DNA from: Elusimicrobia bacterium GWF2_62_30
Lineage (GTDB): Bacteria; Elusimicrobiota; Elusimicrobia; Elusimicrobiales; UBA9959
NCBI GenBank assembly: GCA_001799995.1
Contig: MGUK01000095.1
Span: forward strand, 62,001-126,000
DNA length: 64,000 nt
Reading direction: 5' to 3'
The translations under genes and the position numbers were made by a program. Below, in pieces: positions 1 to 8,715 of the stretch. The notes beneath the pieces were generated by a model. The model was given only the letters and a program-made list of their open reading frames with translations, was not told the origin of the DNA and did no database searches. Numbering within the stretch: position 1 is the stretch's first letter; every line of letters begins with the position of its first letter.

Positions 1-263
1 CGGAACTTCTCATTGGGGCAGAGGTTGAGCGCGCTGCCGAAGTTCATGGTGGCCAGCTTGAAGTCCGAGCCGGAAGCGGTAAGGTTCTTGGCTTCCCAGA
101 GCGAAACCACCGAGTCGGCCAGCTTCTGCAGGTCGGCGGTAGCTTCGTGGTACTCCAGGCGGTTGTCCTCGCCGTAGATGCTCTTCCCCACGGCGGACGA
201 CAGTACGGGCAGCGCCGCGGAAAGGAGCGTAAGACTGAAGAATACATGCAGCATTCGTTTCAT
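1..263 (-). CDS. Secreted trypsin-like serine protease, N-terminal part only
   Basis: The gene runs off the left edge, so only the first 87 codons are visible. ATG at 263 follows a strong ribosome site (GGGAGG about 7 bases upstream). The protein opens with a signal peptide (MKRMLHVFFSLTLLSAALP) and continues with GKSIYGEDNRLEYHEA, a segment I associate with the start of secreted trypsin-family (S1) proteases. The catalytic His, Asp and Ser would lie beyond the window, so the activity is inferred from this N-terminal pattern only. It is divergent from the marR gene and has its own sigma-70-type promoter. It could instead be another exported protein with a similar leader. Confidence 0.5.
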   Translation of the reverse strand, partial: MKRMLHVFFSLTLLSAALPVLSSAVGKSIYGEDNRLEYHEATADLQKLADSVVSLWEAKNLTASGSDFKLATMNFGSALNLCPNEKF

Positions 264-292
264 TTGATCCTCCCTCAACAGATTCTCCCCAT

Positions 293-322
293 GTTATATC
301 CTTTGCGGTTGTCCGATGTCAA
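293..322 (-). promoter_or_regulatory. Sigma-70 type promoter of the leftward protease gene
   Basis: Read on the minus strand, a consensus -35 TTGACA (317-322) and a -10 TATAAC (293-298) are 18 bases apart, about 30 bases before the start codon at 263. Confidence 0.65.
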
Positions 323-400
323 GTGCGTTTGCGCTGTTCGCGCGCATTGCGCTACGCGCTGCTATTATGCGGCGTAATTGCCTGCCCACAAATTAGGCGA

Positions 401-424
401 AAATAATTTAAACTGCCATTATTT
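401..424. promoter_or_regulatory. Possible MarR operator: inverted repeat
   Basis: Perfect 7-base arms AAATAAT (401-407) and ATTATTT (418-424) with a 10-base spacer lie 25 bases upstream of the marR -35 box. MarR regulators usually bind AT-rich inverted repeats near their own promoter. No matching repeat was found before the tolC gene, except an ATTTATAAAT palindrome at 979-988, so the assignment is tentative. Confidence 0.3.
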
Positions 425-448
425 CATCCCGATCATGCAGCTTGGGCC

Positions 449-477
449 TTGACATACCGGGAAATTTCTGATATACT
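449..477 (+). promoter_or_regulatory. Sigma-70 promoter of the marR-tolC-RND operon
   Basis: TTGACA (449-454), a 17-base spacer, then TATACT (472-477) preceded by an extended -10 TG (469-470). Transcription should begin near 484, 25 bases before the marR ATG. Confidence 0.75.
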
Positions 478-508
478 TTGGATACTGAATGATTTATAGT
501 TCAAACCT

Positions 509-949
509 ATGAGCCTCGAAAACAAAGCACGCGAACTCTCCGACTGCATGCACGCCATTATGGCGGAGACCCATCTTAACGATAAGAAATTGATAAACAT
601 TTTTTCCGCCTTCAGCCCCCAGGAATTCCACGTGCTGATGACGGTAGGACATGCGGGGAATTGCATTATGAGCGATATCGCCGCCAGGATGCAGCTTTCT
701 TTGAGCAGCATTACCGGTATCGTCGATAAACTGGAGGCCAAGAAGATCGTAAGGCGTGTCCGCTCGGGAGAGGATCGCCGCATCGTGCAGGTCGTTCTCA
801 CGGATGAGGGGAATAAGGTTTATCAGACGGCGCGGGAAGGGCATCTTGAAATGGTGCGTAATCATCTTAATGCGCTCAGTCCCCAGGAGCAGGACGTATT
901 CATTGCATTGTTCAGAAAAATTGCGGCTACGATCAAGGAGCGGAAATAG
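509..949 (+). CDS. MarR-family transcriptional regulator
   Basis: A 146-residue protein, the usual size for MarR regulators. The central winged helix-turn-helix is clear: helix FSPQEFHVLMTVGHAG, recognition region IAARMQLSLSSITGIVDKLE, and the wing with the family signature GEDRRIVQVVLTDEG (about residues 91-105). N- and C-terminal helices would form the dimer interface. It is the first gene ahead of a TolC channel and an RND pump, so it most likely represses that efflux operon and responds to a small ligand. The inducer cannot be read from the sequence. An AT-rich gap of 131 bases separates it from tolC and may carry a second promoter. Confidence 0.85.
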   Translation: MSLENKARELSDCMHAIMAETHLNDKKLINIFSAFSPQEFHVLMTVGHAGNCIMSDIAARMQLSLSSITGIVDKLEAKKIVRRVRSGEDRRIVQVVLTDEGNKVYQTAREGHLEMVRNHLNALSPQEQDVFIALFRKIAATIKERK

Positions 950-1080
950 ACGGTATTTTTTTTACCCAAAATACTTCAATTTATAAATAATTCTATATCG
1001 AAAACATATAGGTAATGAACAGATAGCGCAGGCACAGAATACGCAAAGATCTTGGAGAGGTTACTCGGTAGTTATATTTT

Positions 1081-2565
1081 ATGCGACACATCACAAACCA
1101 GGCACTGTTAAAACATTTGTCATACATAGCGGTCTCCCTGCTCATCGCCGGGCTATCCGCCGCAAGCGCCGCCGCCGAGACGCTGACACTTACGGATTAC
1201 CTCGGGCAGGTAAGCGCCAACAACTGGAGTTACCAAGGCTCCCAACGCCAAAAAACCGGCTCGGACGCCCGCAAGCGGGAGGCCGACCTGGTCTTCAGCC
1301 CGTCCTTCTTCACGGAAGTGCAGCTAGCCTCGGACAAGAAGGAACCTGACATGGGCATGGCCGGGGTGACCACCTATAAGGAACTTAAAAGCGAGACGTA
1401 TGCCGCAGGGGTAAGCCAGACTTACCCCACCGGCACAAGGGCAAAACTTTATTACTCACTGAACCATTACAGCTACCTTTACGGCGGCTCGCAGGACATG
1501 CGGTATTATTCCGCCAGCCCCGTGGTGGAACTGACCCAGCCGCTGTGGCAGAACTACGGCGGCAGGGCGGACAAAGACAACGAGGAATCCACCCGCGCGC
1601 AGGCGGAAGCCGACGCCTGGAACGCCGAGAGCGACCTGAGGACCTTGCTGGTCAACGCGGAGAAGTCATATTGGGACCTGGCGACGTCCAGGGAATTGGT
1701 GCAGGTGCGCAGCAAGGCTATGGAAGAGGCCCAGGCCATCTACGATTATGTCGGCAAGCGGGCCAACATGAATCTGACCGACAGATCCGACGTGCTGCAG
1801 GCGCGCGCCTCGCTGGAGACCGCGCGGCTCAACCTTAAGAGCGCCACGCATAACGAAGCCGCTGCGCTGCGCGCGTTTAAAGCTAACGCCAACATGGGAG
1901 AGGCCGACCAGGTACCGGAACTTATGCAGTTGAATTGGGATAAAGTAAGGGCGCTGCCGGACCCTGTCTGGGTAAGAGGCAACAGGGCGGACGTAAAAGC
2001 GGCCGAAGCCGCCGCCAATGCGACCGCGGCGAATTCCCGTATACTGGCCGAAAAAGATAAACCGGCGCTGGACCTTAAATTGAGCTACGCGCTAAACGGC
2101 CGCGACGCGGACCTCTCTTCCAGGCTATCGGAGTCGCTGAACGGGGACAGGCCTACCGCAAAAGCCGGGCTGACCTTCTCGATACCATTCAATTATTCCG
2201 CCTCTAAAGAGGCGCGCGGCGGCGCGCTGCTGAAAGAGAAGGCCGCACAACTTTCCTATAAACAGAAATTACTGGACCAGGCAAGCGACTGGCGAGACCT
2301 TACGGCGAAGCTGAGCGACGCGAGGGAGCGGCTGGAGCTTTCCTACACCATAGAGGAAGCGCAGCGCGCGAAGCTGGAATACGAGAAGCAGCGCCTGAAG
2401 GAAGGCCGCACTACGACCTACCAGGTTCTCACCTTCGAGCAGGATTATACCAACGCCCAGTACACGCGCGTCAGCGCGGCGGCGCAGGTGCTCTCCACCC
2501 TGGCCAACCTCAAGCTTTACGTGCAGGCCGGCAGCGATCCGTCCATCGCCGGCTCAAAGGAATAA
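1081..2565 (+). CDS. TolC-family outer membrane efflux protein
   Basis: A 494-residue exported protein with a signal peptide ending near SAASAAAE (residues 26-33). It has two long alpha-helical hairpin regions of the TolC/OEP type: one near residues 160-290, rich in Ala/Glu with EKSYWDLATSRELVQ, and one near residues 385-480 with EEAQRAKLEYEKQRLKEG. The second contains the typical ending EQDYTNAQYTRVSAAAQVLSTLANL. It would form the outer-membrane exit duct for the RND pump encoded four bases downstream. The only good ribosome site (GGAGAGG, about 1052-1058) is over 20 bases before this ATG, so the exact start is less certain than the gene. Confidence 0.85.
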   Translation: MRHITNQALLKHLSYIAVSLLIAGLSAASAAAETLTLTDYLGQVSANNWSYQGSQRQKTGSDARKREADLVFSPSFFTEVQLASDKKEPDMGMAGVTTYKELKSETYAAGVSQTYPTGTRAKLYYSLNHYSYLYGGSQDMRYYSASPVVELTQPLWQNYGGRADKDNEESTRAQAEADAWNAESDLRTLLVNAEKSYWDLATSRELVQVRSKAMEEAQAIYDYVGKRANMNLTDRSDVLQARASLETARLNLKSATHNEAAALRAFKANANMGEADQVPELMQLNWDKVRALPDPVWVRGNRADVKAAEAAANATAANSRILAEKDKPALDLKLSYALNGRDADLSSRLSESLNGDRPTAKAGLTFSIPFNYSASKEARGGALLKEKAAQLSYKQKLLDQASDWRDLTAKLSDARERLELSYTIEEAQRAKLEYEKQRLKEGRTTTYQVLTFEQDYTNAQYTRVSAAAQVLSTLANLKLYVQAGSDPSIAGSKE

Positions 2566-2568
2566 CTT

Positions 2569-5500
2569 ATGTCTCTCTCCGAATTGTCCATAAAGCGCCC
2601 CATCTTCATAACCTGCCTGGTGCTGCTGATGCTGGTGGTCGGCTGGACCTGTTTCAAACGCCTGCCAGTGGAAAAGATGCCGGACACCAGCTTCCCCACC
2701 ATAACGGTGACCACGCGCTACGCCGGCGCCGGCCCTTCGGAGATAGAGACGCTGGTAACCAAGCCGCTGGAAGACGAGCTCAGCACCATCTCGGGCCTCA
2801 AGCGCGTTACCTCCAAAAGCATGGAGGGCGTGAGCCAGATAACGGCCGAGTTCAGCTTCGGCTCGGATATCAACCTGATGTCCGAGAAGATGCGCGACAA
2901 GATAAACACGGTAAAGGCCACCCTGCCCAGCGACGTCAAGGACCCCACGCTCTCGCTGATGGACCCGGCCAACATGCCGATACTCAAGCTGGTGGTGTCG
3001 GCCGACCTGCCGGAGAGCAAGCTTTACGACGTGGCTGAATACACCATAAAACCCGCGCTCGAGCAGGTTAACAACGTGGGCTCGGTAAAGCTGACCGGCG
3101 GCCGCAAGCGCGAGATCCAGGTGGTGCTGGACCGCGCCGCCCTCAAGAAGCGCGAACTCTCGGTGTCGGGTGTGGCGGCGAGCCTGTCCGCCTCCGGCGA
3201 GAACGTGCCCGGCGGCAAGGTGAACAAGGGCGGCAAGGAAATAACCTACCGCAGCATGGGTGAGTTCGCCAGCGTGCATGAGATAGCCAACACCGTGCTG
3301 GGCCTTTACGGCAACGAAGTCGCCACCCGGGTCTCCGACATCGGCAAAGTGTACGACACTGTGCAGGACGAGACCACCCGCGTGTTCGTGGACGGCAAGA
3401 AGTCGCTGTTCATCCAGATCTACCGCCAGTCGGGCGCCAACACCATAGGCGTGGCCGACGACGTGAAGAAAAAGCTGGAGGCGCTCAAACCCGCGCTGGA
3501 GGCCATGGGCGGCAAGCCGCGCATCAGCGTGCTCCAGGACTCCAGCACCGACATCAAGGACAACATCACCGACGTGGAGGAGACCATCTTCATCGGCATC
3601 CTGCTGACCATCGTGGTGGTTTACTTCTTCCTCGCCAACGGCCGCTCGACTATAATAACCGCGCTGGCGCTGCCCAACTCGCTCATCGGCGCGTTCATCC
3701 TCATGGCCGTGGCGGGCTTCTCGCTCAACATCATCTCGCTCCTGGCGCTCAGCCTGGCGGTGGGCTTGCTCATAGACGACGCCATAGTAGTGCGCGAGAA
3801 CATCTTCCGCAAGATGGAGCAGGGCGAAACGCCCGAGGAGGCCGCGGTGAACGGCACCAAAGAGGTGCAGCTCGCCGTAATAGCCACCACGCTGGTGGTG
3901 CTCTCCGCGTTCGCGCCGATAGCGCTGATCAGCGGCATGGTGGGCATGCTGATGAAGCAGTTCGGCCTCACCATCTGCTTTGCTATGCTGATCTCGCTCT
4001 TCGACGCGCTCACTATAGCGCCCATGCTCTCGGCCTACCTCGGCAAGTCCGGCCGCGCAGGCGGAGAGGACAAACCCTCGCTCTGGGCGCGCGTTATGGC
4101 TAAGCCGCTCGCCTGGTTCGAGAGCCTGAACACCGCGCTCGCCAACGGCTACGAGCGCCTGCTGCGCTGGGTGGTGGCCCAGCCGCTTAAGACGCTGGCT
4201 ATCAGCGGCGGCATCTTCCTGCTGTGCATGAGCTCGTTCGTAAAGGTGCCCATAAACTTCATGCCCGAGAGCGACACCGGCCAGTTCGGCGTGGACATGG
4301 AACTCTCCCCGGGCGCCAGCCTGGATGCCATGCAGGCCGTGGCCGACAAGGCGGTGGCTATAGTAAGGGCCAGCCCCGAGGTGAAGCTGACCGCGCTTAC
4401 CGTGGGCGGCACCAACGACGAGGCCTATAAGGCGAGCCTCTACATCCAGCTCAAGGACCCCTCCGAGCGCAAAGCCACCACCAAGGAGATGAAGTCCCGC
4501 CTGCGCACGCAGCTGGAGCCGGCCATCCCGGAGGCCAGCCCGCTGGTGAGCGACTACGACCCCACCGGCTCCTCTATGAGCCAGCCGCTGCAGTTGAACC
4601 TGATAGGCACCGACCAGGCCGCGCTTAATGCGTACGCCGAAAAAGTGATAGCCAGGCTAAAGCAGGACAAACGCCTGCGCGACATAGACACCAACTACCG
4701 CCCCGGCAAGCCCGAGCTGCAGATAAAGGCCGACTTGGAGAAGGCCAGGATCTACGGCGTGAACACCCGCACCATCGGTTCGGAGATCCGCGCCCAAGTG
4801 GAAGGCGTGACGCCGGTGAAGTTCCGCGAGAACGGCCAGGAATACGACGTGCGCGTGCGCTTGCAGCCGGAGCAGCGCGACCTCGCCTCCAACTACCAGG
4901 CCATCTACGTGCCCAACGTGAACGGCCGCCTGGTGCGCCTGACCGACGTGGCCACGGCTACCGCCGAGAAAGGCCTGGCCACCGTGGAGCGCGTGGACAA
5001 GGGCCGCTACATCCAGATAAAGGCCAACCTCGCCCCCAAGGTGGGCCTGAACGACGTGGTGAGCAGCGTAAAACAGCTGTTCGCCGGCGAGCTGCAGCCG
5101 CCGAAGGGCATACGCTGGGTCTTCGTGGGCGAGTCGGAGAACATGCAGGACATGATAGGTTCCATGGTGATGGCCATAGGCTTCGGCATCCTGTTCATCT
5201 TCTTCGTGCTGGCGAGCCTGTATGAATCGTTCGTGACGCCGTTCACCATCATGCTGGCGCTGCCGCTGGCCATGTGCGGCGCCTTCGTGGCGCTGCTGGT
5301 GACCGGCGCGTCTTTCAGCATCTTCACTGCGATGGGCCTGATCATGCTGCTCGGCATAGCCTGCAAGAATTCCATCCTGCTGGTGGACTACACGGTCCGC
5401 CTGATAGCGGAGGGGAAAGACCGGACGGAGGCCATAATAGAGGCCGGCAAGATAAGGCTGCGCCCTATACTTATGACCTCGATAGCGCTGATAGCCGGCA

Positions 5501-5691
5501 TGATCCCCGTCGCCATCGGGCTGAACGAAGCCTCCAAGCAGCGCACCAGCATGGGCGTGGCAATAATAGGCGGCCTGATAAGTTCCACGCTGCTTACACT
5601 TATAGTGGTCCCGGCTGTATTCTCCTATGTGGACCGTTTCCGCATCTGGTCTGGCGGAGCGCTTGCCAGGCTTGTGGGCTATAAAAAATGA
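2569..5691 (+). CDS. RND efflux transporter of the AcrB/HAE1 class
   Basis: A 1040-residue inner-membrane pump of normal length for the HAE1 RND family. The N-terminus (SELSIKRPIFITCLVLLMLVVG) is the first transmembrane helix with the family IKRP motif. The proton-relay aspartates are present in TM4 (GLLIDDAIVVRENIFRKME) and the essential lysine in TM10 (GIACKNSILLVDY). Two large periplasmic porter regions follow TM1 and TM7. It would drive proton-coupled export of hydrophobic or toxic compounds through the adjacent TolC. The odd point is that no periplasmic adaptor (HlyD/AcrA type) is encoded between or beside the two genes, unlike most such operons. The adaptor may be elsewhere. Confidence 0.93.
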   Translation: MSLSELSIKRPIFITCLVLLMLVVGWTCFKRLPVEKMPDTSFPTITVTTRYAGAGPSEIETLVTKPLEDELSTISGLKRVTSKSMEGVSQITAEFSFGSDINLMSEKMRDKINTVKATLPSDVKDPTLSLMDPANMPILKLVVSADLPESKLYDVAEYTIKPALEQVNNVGSVKLTGGRKREIQVVLDRAALKKRELSVSGVAASLSASGENVPGGKVNKGGKEITYRSMGEFASVHEIANTVLGLYGNEVATRVSDIGKVYDTVQDETTRVFVDGKKSLFIQIYRQSGANTIGVADDVKKKLEALKPALEAMGGKPRISVLQDSSTDIKDNITDVEETIFIGILLTIVVVYFFLANGRSTIITALALPNSLIGAFILMAVAGFSLNIISLLALSLAVGLLIDDAIVVRENIFRKMEQGETPEEAAVNGTKEVQLAVIATTLVVLSAFAPIALISGMVGMLMKQFGLTICFAMLISLFDALTIAPMLSAYLGKSGRAGGEDKPSLWARVMAKPLAWFESLNTALANGYERLLRWVVAQPLKTLAISGGIFLLCMSSFVKVPINFMPESDTGQFGVDMELSPGASLDAMQAVADKAVAIVRASPEVKLTALTVGGTNDEAYKASLYIQLKDPSERKATTKEMKSRLRTQLEPAIPEASPLVSDYDPTGSSMSQPLQLNLIGTDQAALNAYAEKVIARLKQDKRLRDIDTNYRPGKPELQIKADLEKARIYGVNTRTIGSEIRAQVEGVTPVKFRENGQEYDVRVRLQPEQRDLASNYQAIYVPNVNGRLVRLTDVATATAEKGLATVERVDKGRYIQIKANLAPKVGLNDVVSSVKQLFAGELQPPKGIRWVFVGESENMQDMIGSMVMAIGFGILFIFFVLASLYESFVTPFTIMLALPLAMCGAFVALLVTGASFSIFTAMGLIMLLGIACKNSILLVDYTVRLIAEGKDRTEAIIEAGKIRLRPILMTSIALIAGMIPVAIGLNEASKQRTSMGVAIIGGLISSTLLTLIVVPAVFSYVDRFRIWSGGALARLVGYKK

Positions 5692-5768
5692 ATTGATATT
5701 TCTCTAATGCCGAAAGTAGCGCGACACTTTTCCTTAAGTTCCGCGTCTTTACTGTTAAGAACATTTGC

Positions 5769-7136
5769 ATGAACAAAACTTTCGGGTCACTCATCGCCGC
5801 GGCCGCCTTCTGCATTCCGGCATACGCATACTGCGGCGCTGAGGACCCCGTTCAGATAAAAACCATCTCCTTCAGCGGGAACCGCGTTTCGGAAAAGACC
5901 TTGCGGGAAGCTATCCCGATACACGAGGGCGGCCAGCTTACGGAAAAGGACCTGGAAGGAACATATCAGGCGTTATACTCCATGCGGCTGTTCAAAACGG
6001 TGGCGATATCCACACATTCCGCCGGCGCAGGGCTGGCGGACGTGCATATAGCCGCCAAAGACGGCTGGTACCTTATTCCCATGCCTTTCGCGGTTTCCGG
6101 GCAGGGCGGAAGTTCGGCGGGACTTTTTCTTGTTTCAAGGAACGTTTTTAAAAAAGCGGAGTCGGTGTCGGTTTCCGGCGCTATAGGCAGCGCCGGCGGC
6201 GCGGCAGCGGGCTTCTTTGAAAAGGACGGGCGCTCGCTGGCAATCATGCATTCAGAACGCAGCGCAGAAGAAGGCGTTTATACGGACGGCGGTTACAGTT
6301 CGGCCCAGAATATGCGCAAGGCGGACGGAACGGGTACTTACGATTTTCTCTCCGAATTCGGCACCCTGGACAGTATGTACAAGCGGCGCAAACAGTCCAA
6401 CACCATTTCAGCGGGTTTTCCGCTTGCGCGCCGCGCCGGGACCCCCGCGCTCAGCGCGGCGCTTAGTTACAACGGGGAAAAGAATAATTATGGCGACGGC
6501 CTTAAGGAGCGGCATGGCGGGGGGCGGGCGTCCAGCGTTTCTCTCGCACTGAACGCCGGCGGGCGCGGAGAGAAGATGGACGACCTGGGCGTGATATTCG
6601 GGTTGGGGCTGGCCGACCTGGATAGACGCATTGAAAAGCGGACAAAAACCGAAAATAATTGGCGTGGAAGTATCAGCATCGCCAAGGCCGGTTCCTGGAC
6701 AGGGTCTGATTACGCGTTTTCAAAAACAGCGCTGTCTGTTGAAAATTCCACCGTTTGGGGAAGATCGAACAGATTTTCGCTGCGCGGCGCCGCAGCGGTG
6801 TCGGCCAACGCTCCCGAAAGCCAGTTGTTCGCCACCGGCCGGGAAACGGGTCTTATAGGGCAATACGCCAGGGAGTTCCGCGCCCCGAGATTGACAAGCC
6901 TTGGGGCTTCTTTTGCAAAACCACTATACACCTCCCGCCGCGGAATGCTTCAGGCTACAGTGTTCGCGGAGGCGGCGTTCGACCCCGCGGATCATTCGGC
7001 AACGGCCCAGAAAGGAGCCGGCTTTTCACTGTACTACAGGTTCTGGCGTTTTCCGCTGCCGCTGGGCTTCAGCCAGACCTATAGTTTCAGGGACAGGAAC
7101 ATGCAGGTCTCGGCCGCGATAGGGGGAAGGTTCTGA
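5769..7136 (+). CDS. Small Omp85-like outer membrane barrel with one POTRA-like domain
   Basis: A 455-residue protein with a signal peptide (ending PAYAYCGAE), one POTRA-like segment at about residues 28-100 (IKTISFSGNRVSEKTLREA ... YSMRLFKTVAIS, then a VHIAAKDGWYLIP strand) and a beta-rich C-terminal part ending in Phe (SAAIGGRF), as expected for an Omp85/BamA-superfamily barrel. It has far fewer POTRA domains than BamA (five), and the conserved loop-6 RGF/RGY motif is not obvious; the nearest match is REFRAPR near residue 370. It sits alone between the RND pump and the sigma-factor operon with gaps near 80 bases. Its job in assembly or transport is unknown. Confidence 0.7.
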   Translation: MNKTFGSLIAAAAFCIPAYAYCGAEDPVQIKTISFSGNRVSEKTLREAIPIHEGGQLTEKDLEGTYQALYSMRLFKTVAISTHSAGAGLADVHIAAKDGWYLIPMPFAVSGQGGSSAGLFLVSRNVFKKAESVSVSGAIGSAGGAAAGFFEKDGRSLAIMHSERSAEEGVYTDGGYSSAQNMRKADGTGTYDFLSEFGTLDSMYKRRKQSNTISAGFPLARRAGTPALSAALSYNGEKNNYGDGLKERHGGGRASSVSLALNAGGRGEKMDDLGVIFGLGLADLDRRIEKRTKTENNWRGSISIAKAGSWTGSDYAFSKTALSVENSTVWGRSNRFSLRGAAAVSANAPESQLFATGRETGLIGQYAREFRAPRLTSLGASFAKPLYTSRRGMLQATVFAEAAFDPADHSATAQKGAGFSLYYRFWRFPLPLGFSQTYSFRDRNMQVSAAIGGRF

Positions 7137-7218
7137 AATCCCGGCGACTTCGTACAGCAAAGATCTAACCGGGAAAGTCAGCGAAACAGCGACCTGTTGC
7201 GATTAAAAGTGATTTGTT

Positions 7219-7815
7219 ATGTCGTTAACCACTATAAAAAAAGACGCGGAGGTTATAACCGCGGTTCGCAATGGCGACAAGGAAGAGTTTTCCATCCTGG
7301 TACGCCGTTATCAGGCCAGAATCATTGCGTTCTGCTTCTCAATGCTCGCTGAAAGGGAAGCGGCGCGGGACGCGGCGCAGGAAATATTTATAAAAGCTTT
7401 CAAAGGGCTTGATAATTTTCACGGCTCCGCGTCATTCTCCACCTGGCTCTATAAAATAGCTTACAACCACTGCTGCACCCTGCTCCAACACAAACGGATA
7501 GCGATAACGGAAAGCTTGGACGGAATGAGCATGCCGGAAAGGGAAGCCGCAGAAAAACGGTTATGCACTGAAAAACCAGCGGGCGAAGATATTTCACAAC
7601 TTACAACTGAGGCGTTAAATTCTCTCCCGGCCGGCTACCGGGCGGCGATTTCGCTGCGTTTGCAGGGGGCCGATTATCAGACCATAGCTGCGAGCCTGGA
7701 AATTTCGGTGGACTCGGTGAAAGCCAGGCTGCGAAGAGCGCGCATCATCCTGCGCGCGCGGCTGCGACACTTTCTCCCCGGCGGCCGGTCTATACCGATG
7801 GAGGCGCAGCAATGA
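7219..7815 (+). CDS. ECF-type RNA polymerase sigma factor
   Basis: A 198-residue sigma-70 family factor with only regions 2 and 4. Region 2 is at about residues 20-95 (FSILVRRYQARIIAFCF ... AARDAAQEIFIKAFKGL ... FSTWLYKIAYNHC), and region 4 at about 130-185 ends in a helix-turn-helix (YQTIAASLEISVDSVKARLRRAR). A TGA/ATG overlap couples it to the next gene, a zinc-finger anti-sigma factor, the normal pairing for ECF control. It heads a run of same-strand genes that ends at bamA, so it probably drives its own envelope operon. No clear ECF promoter could be picked in the 82-base gap upstream. Confidence 0.9.
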   Translation: MSLTTIKKDAEVITAVRNGDKEEFSILVRRYQARIIAFCFSMLAEREAARDAAQEIFIKAFKGLDNFHGSASFSTWLYKIAYNHCCTLLQHKRIAITESLDGMSMPEREAAEKRLCTEKPAGEDISQLTTEALNSLPAGYRAAISLRLQGADYQTIAASLEISVDSVKARLRRARIILRARLRHFLPGGRSIPMEAQQ

Positions 7816-8273
7816 CACACGACGAAATAAAGAAGAACCTCTCCGCTTATCATGACGGAGAATTGCCGTTCCTGGAGATGCTGGCCGTTAAAACGCACCT
7901 GGCCGTCTGTGCTGAGTGCTTTTCCGAGCTCTCCCGGTTGCGCGATCTGGATGCGTTATTAACTCCGGCGCCCGCCGTAACGGAGCAGGGGTTCGAAGCG
8001 GCGGTAATGGCTCGCATCATAGATCATGACCCCGAGACGGACGCGCGGGCGCTTTACACCGGCTGGTGGAAAGTGCCGGCCCTGGCGCTGGCTTCATGCG
8101 CGGGATATGCCGTCTGCGTTGAAACCGGCCTGCTGCCGGCAGGTTACGATCCCCTGGCGTCCGCGCTGGCCGCGCAGAGCGAAGCCCAGAAGTTGTCCAG
8201 CGTGTTGTTCGGCAATAGCCGCGCCGGCAGCGAACAGATGTTGGCAATGCTGCTTGATGGAGACAAAAAATGA
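7812..8273 (+). CDS. Zinc-finger anti-sigma factor, membrane anchored
   Basis: A 153-residue protein whose N-terminus carries the anti-sigma zinc-finger signature: YHDGELPFLEMLAVKTH followed by H-x3-C-x2-C (HLAVCAEC, about residues 32-39). A single hydrophobic segment (VPALALASCAGYAVCVETGLL, about residues 90-110) would anchor it in the inner membrane, leaving a short outside tail. It should hold the adjacent sigma factor inactive until an envelope signal releases it. Its 3' end overlaps the next gene by four bases. Confidence 0.85.
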   Translation: MTHDEIKKNLSAYHDGELPFLEMLAVKTHLAVCAECFSELSRLRDLDALLTPAPAVTEQGFEAAVMARIIDHDPETDARALYTGWWKVPALALASCAGYAVCVETGLLPAGYDPLASALAAQSEAQKLSSVLFGNSRAGSEQMLAMLLDGDKK

Positions 8274-8680
8274 ATATCAAATGGAACCAGATAGCGTTAG
8301 GGGTAGCCATCGGTTTTCTGCTGGGAGCTGTGTTTTCCCACTTTTATATGATCCGCCGTTTTCCCGGTCCGCCGCCTTTTGGCCGAGGCGGACCTGGCGG
8401 GCCGGGCGGTCCTATGGAAATGTTCAACCGGGAGCTTGGACTGACGGAAACGCAGAAAGAAAAGGTTTCGGCCATTTTTAAGAAATATGAGCCTGAAATG
8501 GAAAAAACCATGCGTCCTGATCCTGAATTTGAGGCGGTCCGTAAGCGGATCCAGGCCGAGATCTTGATGATACTTACGCCTGAACAGGCTAAAAAGATGG
8601 AAGTGATGGAAGAAAGAATGAAGGCGTTTCACAAAACCGGCCGCGGCCACGGGCCGGGGCCGGAGGGTGAGTTTAAGTAA
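8270..8680 (+). CDS. Periplasmic CpxP/Spy-like (heavy-metal-sensor type) protein
   Basis: A 136-residue protein with one N-terminal membrane helix (IALGVAIGFLLGAVFSHFYM), a Gly/Pro-rich linker (about residues 27-46) and a helical domain with the Spy/CpxP-type pattern: LGLTETQKEKVSAIFKKYEP and then ILTPEQAKKMEVMEERM. Proteins of this fold sit in the periplasm and act as small chaperones or stress and metal sensors, often beside ECF sigma/anti-sigma pairs. Here it is translationally coupled to the anti-sigma gene, which supports a role in sensing or buffering envelope damage. No metal-binding motif beyond a few His residues at the C-terminus is evident. Confidence 0.75.
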   Translation: MNIKWNQIALGVAIGFLLGAVFSHFYMIRRFPGPPPFGRGGPGGPGGPMEMFNRELGLTETQKEKVSAIFKKYEPEMEKTMRPDPEFEAVRKRIQAEILMILTPEQAKKMEVMEERMKAFHKTGRGHGPGPEGEFK

Positions 8681-8688
8681 ATCATCCG

Positions 8689-8700
8689 CCGCTGCAGCGG
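8689..8700. other. 12-base palindrome between the CpxP-like gene and the autotransporter
   Basis: CCGCTGCAGCGG is a perfect palindrome followed by TTTCGATAATTTT. It could be a weak hairpin attenuator that lowers expression of the downstream autotransporter, or a protein site. The T-run is interrupted, so it is not a classical terminator. Confidence 0.35.
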
Positions 8701-8715
8701 TTTCGATAATTTTAA

